From Citromicrobium sp. (GTDB taxonomy: Bacteria; Pseudomonadota; Alphaproteobacteria; Sphingomonadales; Sphingomonadaceae): a stretch of 8,446 bases of DNA. A program made the position numbers and the translations under genes. The notes beneath the pieces were generated by a model that had not been told where the DNA came from, ran no database searches, and saw only the letters and a program-made list of their open reading frames with translations. Positions within the stretch are counted from its first letter, which is position 1, and each line of letters begins with the position of its first letter. Location of the stretch: positions 1 to 8,446 of the forward strand of contig QFNA01000113.1 of assembly GCA_003248395.1 (NCBI GenBank). Reading direction: 5' to 3'. Positions 6,595 through 8,446 of the stretch are shown here, piece after piece.

Positions 6595-7019
6595 TCCACC
6601 TTGTCGGGCGAGCCGGTCAGCTCGAACACGAAGCTCTGGGTGGTGGTGTCGACGACGTTGGCGCGGAACAGTTCGGCGATGCGCAACGCTTCGACGCGCG
6701 CCTCGCCTTTGCCCGCCACCTTGACGAGCGCCAATTCGCGCTCGACGTGTGCACCTCTCTCGGTGAGGTCAATTACACGATGGACCGGCACCAGGCGTTC
6801 GAGTTGAGCTCTGATCTGGTCGATCACTGGCTCTGGCCCGCGCGTCACCACGGTAATTCGGCTGATAGCGTGATCTTCGGAGATATCGGCCACGGTAAGG
6901 CTGTCGATATTGTAGCCGCGCGCGGTGAAGAGACCCGATATCTTCGCAAGGATGCCAGCCTCATTATCGACGATCACGTTGAGCACATGTCGTTCGCTCG
7001 ATTGCTCGGCGATCTTCAT
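6561..7019 (-). CDS. ilvN: Acetolactate synthase small subunit, C-terminus truncated
   Basis: This is the regulatory subunit of acetolactate synthase. It activates IlvB and confers valine feedback inhibition. The ACT domain is intact at about residues 11-85 (HVLNVIVDNEAGILAKISGL, then GYNIDSLTV and ISRITVV). The second domain begins normally (GAHVERELALVKV, then RIAELFRANVVDTTTQSFVF). After ELTGSPDKVES the family's usual ending is absent: about 28 residues are missing, the part that in E. coli IlvH reads VEVARSGVVGLSRG. The frame instead runs out of phase through the 5' end of ilvC as ITMPIATSR and stops, giving 152 residues against a usual 160-175. The start ATG overlaps the ilvB stop in TGATG, which implies translational coupling. 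The truncated C-terminal domain would probably weaken binding or activation of IlvB. The abrupt change inside a conserved domain indicates a deletion, not natural variation. Confidence 0.92.
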   Translation of the reverse strand: MKIAEQSSERHVLNVIVDNEAGILAKISGLFTARGYNIDSLTVADISEDHAISRITVVTRGPEPVIDQIRAQLERLVPVHRVIDLTERGAHVERELALVKVAGKGEARVEALRIAELFRANVVDTTTQSFVFELTGSPDKVESITMPIATSR

Positions 7020-8446
7020 CAGACCAAAGCCTTCGCTTCGTCGTCCATCGTCCCGCCGACCTGGTCGCCGTAGAGCAGCATTTCAGTGTGCGCCGCACCG
7101 CTGGGGATCATCGGGAAGCAGTTGGCTTCCTTCGCCACCTGGCAATCGACCATCACCGGACCGTCATGCGCGAGCATGGCCTCGATTCCCGCGTCGAGTT
7201 GGCTTTCGTGCTCGATGCGGATGCCCTTCCAGCCGTAGGCTTCAGCCAGTTTCACGAAGTCGGGAAGGCTGTCGGAATAGCTGTTGGAATAGCGGCTCTC
7301 ATAGGTCAGCTCCTGCCACTGGCGGACCATGCCCATATATTCGTTGTTGAGGATGAATACCTTGACCGGCAGGCGGAACTGGCTCGCCGTGCCCAGCTCC
7401 TGAATATTCATCTGGATGCTGGCCTCGCCGGCGATATCGATCACCAGACTGTCGGGATTGCCCAGTTGCGCGCCGATGGCGGCTGGCAGGCCGTAGCCCA
7501 TCGTGCCGAGACCGCCGCTCGTGAGCCATTTGTTGGGCCCGGCGAAGCCGAAATACTGCGCCGCCCACATCTGGTGCTGGCCGACTTCGGTGGTGATGAT
7601 CGGATCGCGGTCCTTAGTCAGGGCGAATAGGCGCTCGATGCTTTTCTGCGGCATGATCTGCTCGGACTTTTCAGGATAGGCGAGGCAATCGCGGGCCTTC
7701 CAGCCGAGGATGCGCGCCTTCCATTCGCTGAGGTCGCGCGGCTTGCGGCTCGCCCAGGCCTCGACCAGCTGTTCGAGGACATGCGCGCAATCGCCCACGA
7801 TGCCGAGGTCCACAGGCACTATCTTGTTGATGCTCGCGCGGTCGATATCGATATGGATTTTCTTCGCATCGGGCGCAAAGGCGTCGAGCCGGCCCGTCAC
7901 CCGATCGTCGAAACGTGCGCCCACGGCAATAATCAGGTCGGCCCGGTTCATCGCCATGTTGGCTTCATAGGTTCCGTGCATGCCGAGCATGCCGAGCCAG
8001 TCCGGCGCGTGCTGAAGCATGCGCAGCATCTCGGATGCGCGCGGCCCCGCGTTGATCACGCCGCCGCCAGTGTAAAAAACGGGTCGCTCGGCACTGGCCA
8101 GCATCTCCACCGCCTCGGCAATCTCGTCCGCGGAGCCTGCAATGCGCGGCTGGTAGCGGTGCGAGGGCAGGGGAGCAATGTCCTGGTCGTTCCACGTAGC
8201 CAGCGCGATTTGCACGTCCTTGGGAACATCGACTACGACCGGGCCGGGGCGACCCGTGGTGGCAATGCGAAAGGCTTCTTCGATCGTGGCGCGCAGCCGT
8301 TCCGGATCCTTCACGAGGTAATTGTGCTTCGAGCAATGGCGCGTGAGGCCGATGGTATCTGCTTCCTGAAACGCGTCGGTCCCGATCAGCGCAGTCGGGA
8401 CCTGTCCGGTGATGACGACCAGCGGAATCGAATCCATGTAGGCGTC
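7019..8446 (-). CDS. ilvB: Acetolactate synthase large subunit, N-terminus off window, internal gap
   Basis: This is the catalytic, ThDP- and FAD-dependent subunit that joins two pyruvates, or pyruvate and 2-ketobutyrate. The window holds 475 C-terminal residues. The frame is open at the right edge, and DAYMDSIPLVVITGQVP there is internal to the enzyme, so the true start and the catalytic Glu lie outside. Visible parts, in window numbering, are GTDAFQEADTIGLTRHCSKH, the central FAD-binding domain (GGGVINAGPRAS, then LGMLGMHGTYEANMAM and GARFDDRVTGRLD), TTEVGQHQMWAAQ, the ThDP/Mg2+ segment IAGEASIQMN...ILNNEYMGMV (336-373), and the ending CFPMIPSGAAHTEMLL. Two oddities occur. About 17-19 residues normally found between GGGVINxGP and LGMLGMHG (the PVTSTLMGLGAFP stretch) are missing. 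Glu341 also replaces the usual metal-binding Asp of the GD(G/A)S motif. It is translationally coupled to ilvN. Confidence 0.95.
   Translation of the reverse strand, partial: DAYMDSIPLVVITGQVPTALIGTDAFQEADTIGLTRHCSKHNYLVKDPERLRATIEEAFRIATTGRPGPVVVDVPKDVQIALATWNDQDIAPLPSHRYQPRIAGSADEIAEAVEMLASAERPVFYTGGGVINAGPRASEMLRMLQHAPDWLGMLGMHGTYEANMAMNRADLIIAVGARFDDRVTGRLDAFAPDAKKIHIDIDRASINKIVPVDLGIVGDCAHVLEQLVEAWASRKPRDLSEWKARILGWKARDCLAYPEKSEQIMPQKSIERLFALTKDRDPIITTEVGQHQMWAAQYFGFAGPNKWLTSGGLGTMGYGLPAAIGAQLGNPDSLVIDIAGEASIQMNIQELGTASQFRLPVKVFILNNEYMGMVRQWQELTYESRYSNSYSDSLPDFVKLAEAYGWKGIRIEHESQLDAGIEAMLAHDGPVMVDCQVAKEANCFPMIPSGAAHTEMLLYGDQVGGTMDDEAKALV

Noticed and set aside
6561..6768. Programmed -1 frameshift making an IlvN-IlvC fusion
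   Set aside because: The two frames overlap here in the right phase, but no slippery heptamer with a following stem was seen, and the missing IlvN tail is better explained by deletion.
5650..6807. Long plus-strand open frame (385 residues) opposite ilvC and ilvN
   Set aside because: It is antisense to clearly conserved IlvC and IlvN sequence, its composition is typical of a shadow frame in GC-rich DNA, and no family motif is visible.
8435..8437. ATG at 8435-8437 as the ilvB start
   Set aside because: The frame stays open to the window edge with family-like residues (DAY) before it, and about 100 N-terminal residues including the catalytic Glu are expected upstream.

Overview
The window is from a chromosome of an alphaproteobacterium, most likely a sphingomonad (Sphingomonadales, possibly Erythrobacteraceae). 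This is inferred from the wording of the IlvB, IlvN, IlvC and LeuA proteins, the orphan HWE-family histidine kinase and the moderately high GC content. No search was run. Everything from about position 398 to the right edge lies on the minus strand and reads right to left. Only a fragment at the left edge is on the plus strand.

Right to left, the layout is as follows. (1) ilvB, the acetolactate synthase large subunit, lacks its N-terminus because it runs off the right edge (7019-8446). (2) ilvN, the small subunit, overlaps the ilvB stop by one base (6561-7019). (3) ilvC, ketol-acid reductoisomerase (5566-6594). (4) A secreted YceI-family protein (4843-5493). (5) A 233-base gap with three perfect inverted repeats, a candidate promoter, a candidate Leu/Ile-rich leader peptide and mutually exclusive stem pairings. 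(6) leuA, 2-isopropylmalate synthase of the long, Mycobacterium-like class (2933-4609). (7) A GAF-HWE sensor histidine kinase (1636-2820). (8) A doubtful 51-residue ORF (1434-1589). (9) A nitronate monooxygenase (398-1360). On the plus strand, 1-394 is the 3' part of a flavodoxin/FMN-reductase-like gene, convergent with the nitronate monooxygenase gene.

The core is branched-chain amino acid synthesis. IlvBN makes acetolactate and acetohydroxybutyrate, IlvC isomerises and reduces them, and LeuA draws 2-ketoisovalerate off into the leucine branch. The leader in front of leuA suggests leucine-responsive attenuation.

The most striking result is damage to the pathway operon. The end of ilvN and the start of ilvC appear joined by a deletion. 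IlvN lacks about its last 28 residues. IlvC is in another frame, lacks its first two codons and has no ATG, GTG or TTG start before residue 40. IlvB also lacks about 17-19 residues of a normally conserved stretch in its central domain, in frame. The flavodoxin-like gene has an in-frame TAA at a position where relatives have Tyr. These are either real lesions, which would predict a Val/Ile/Leu-requiring strain or a second gene set elsewhere, or sequence errors. Read mapping would decide.
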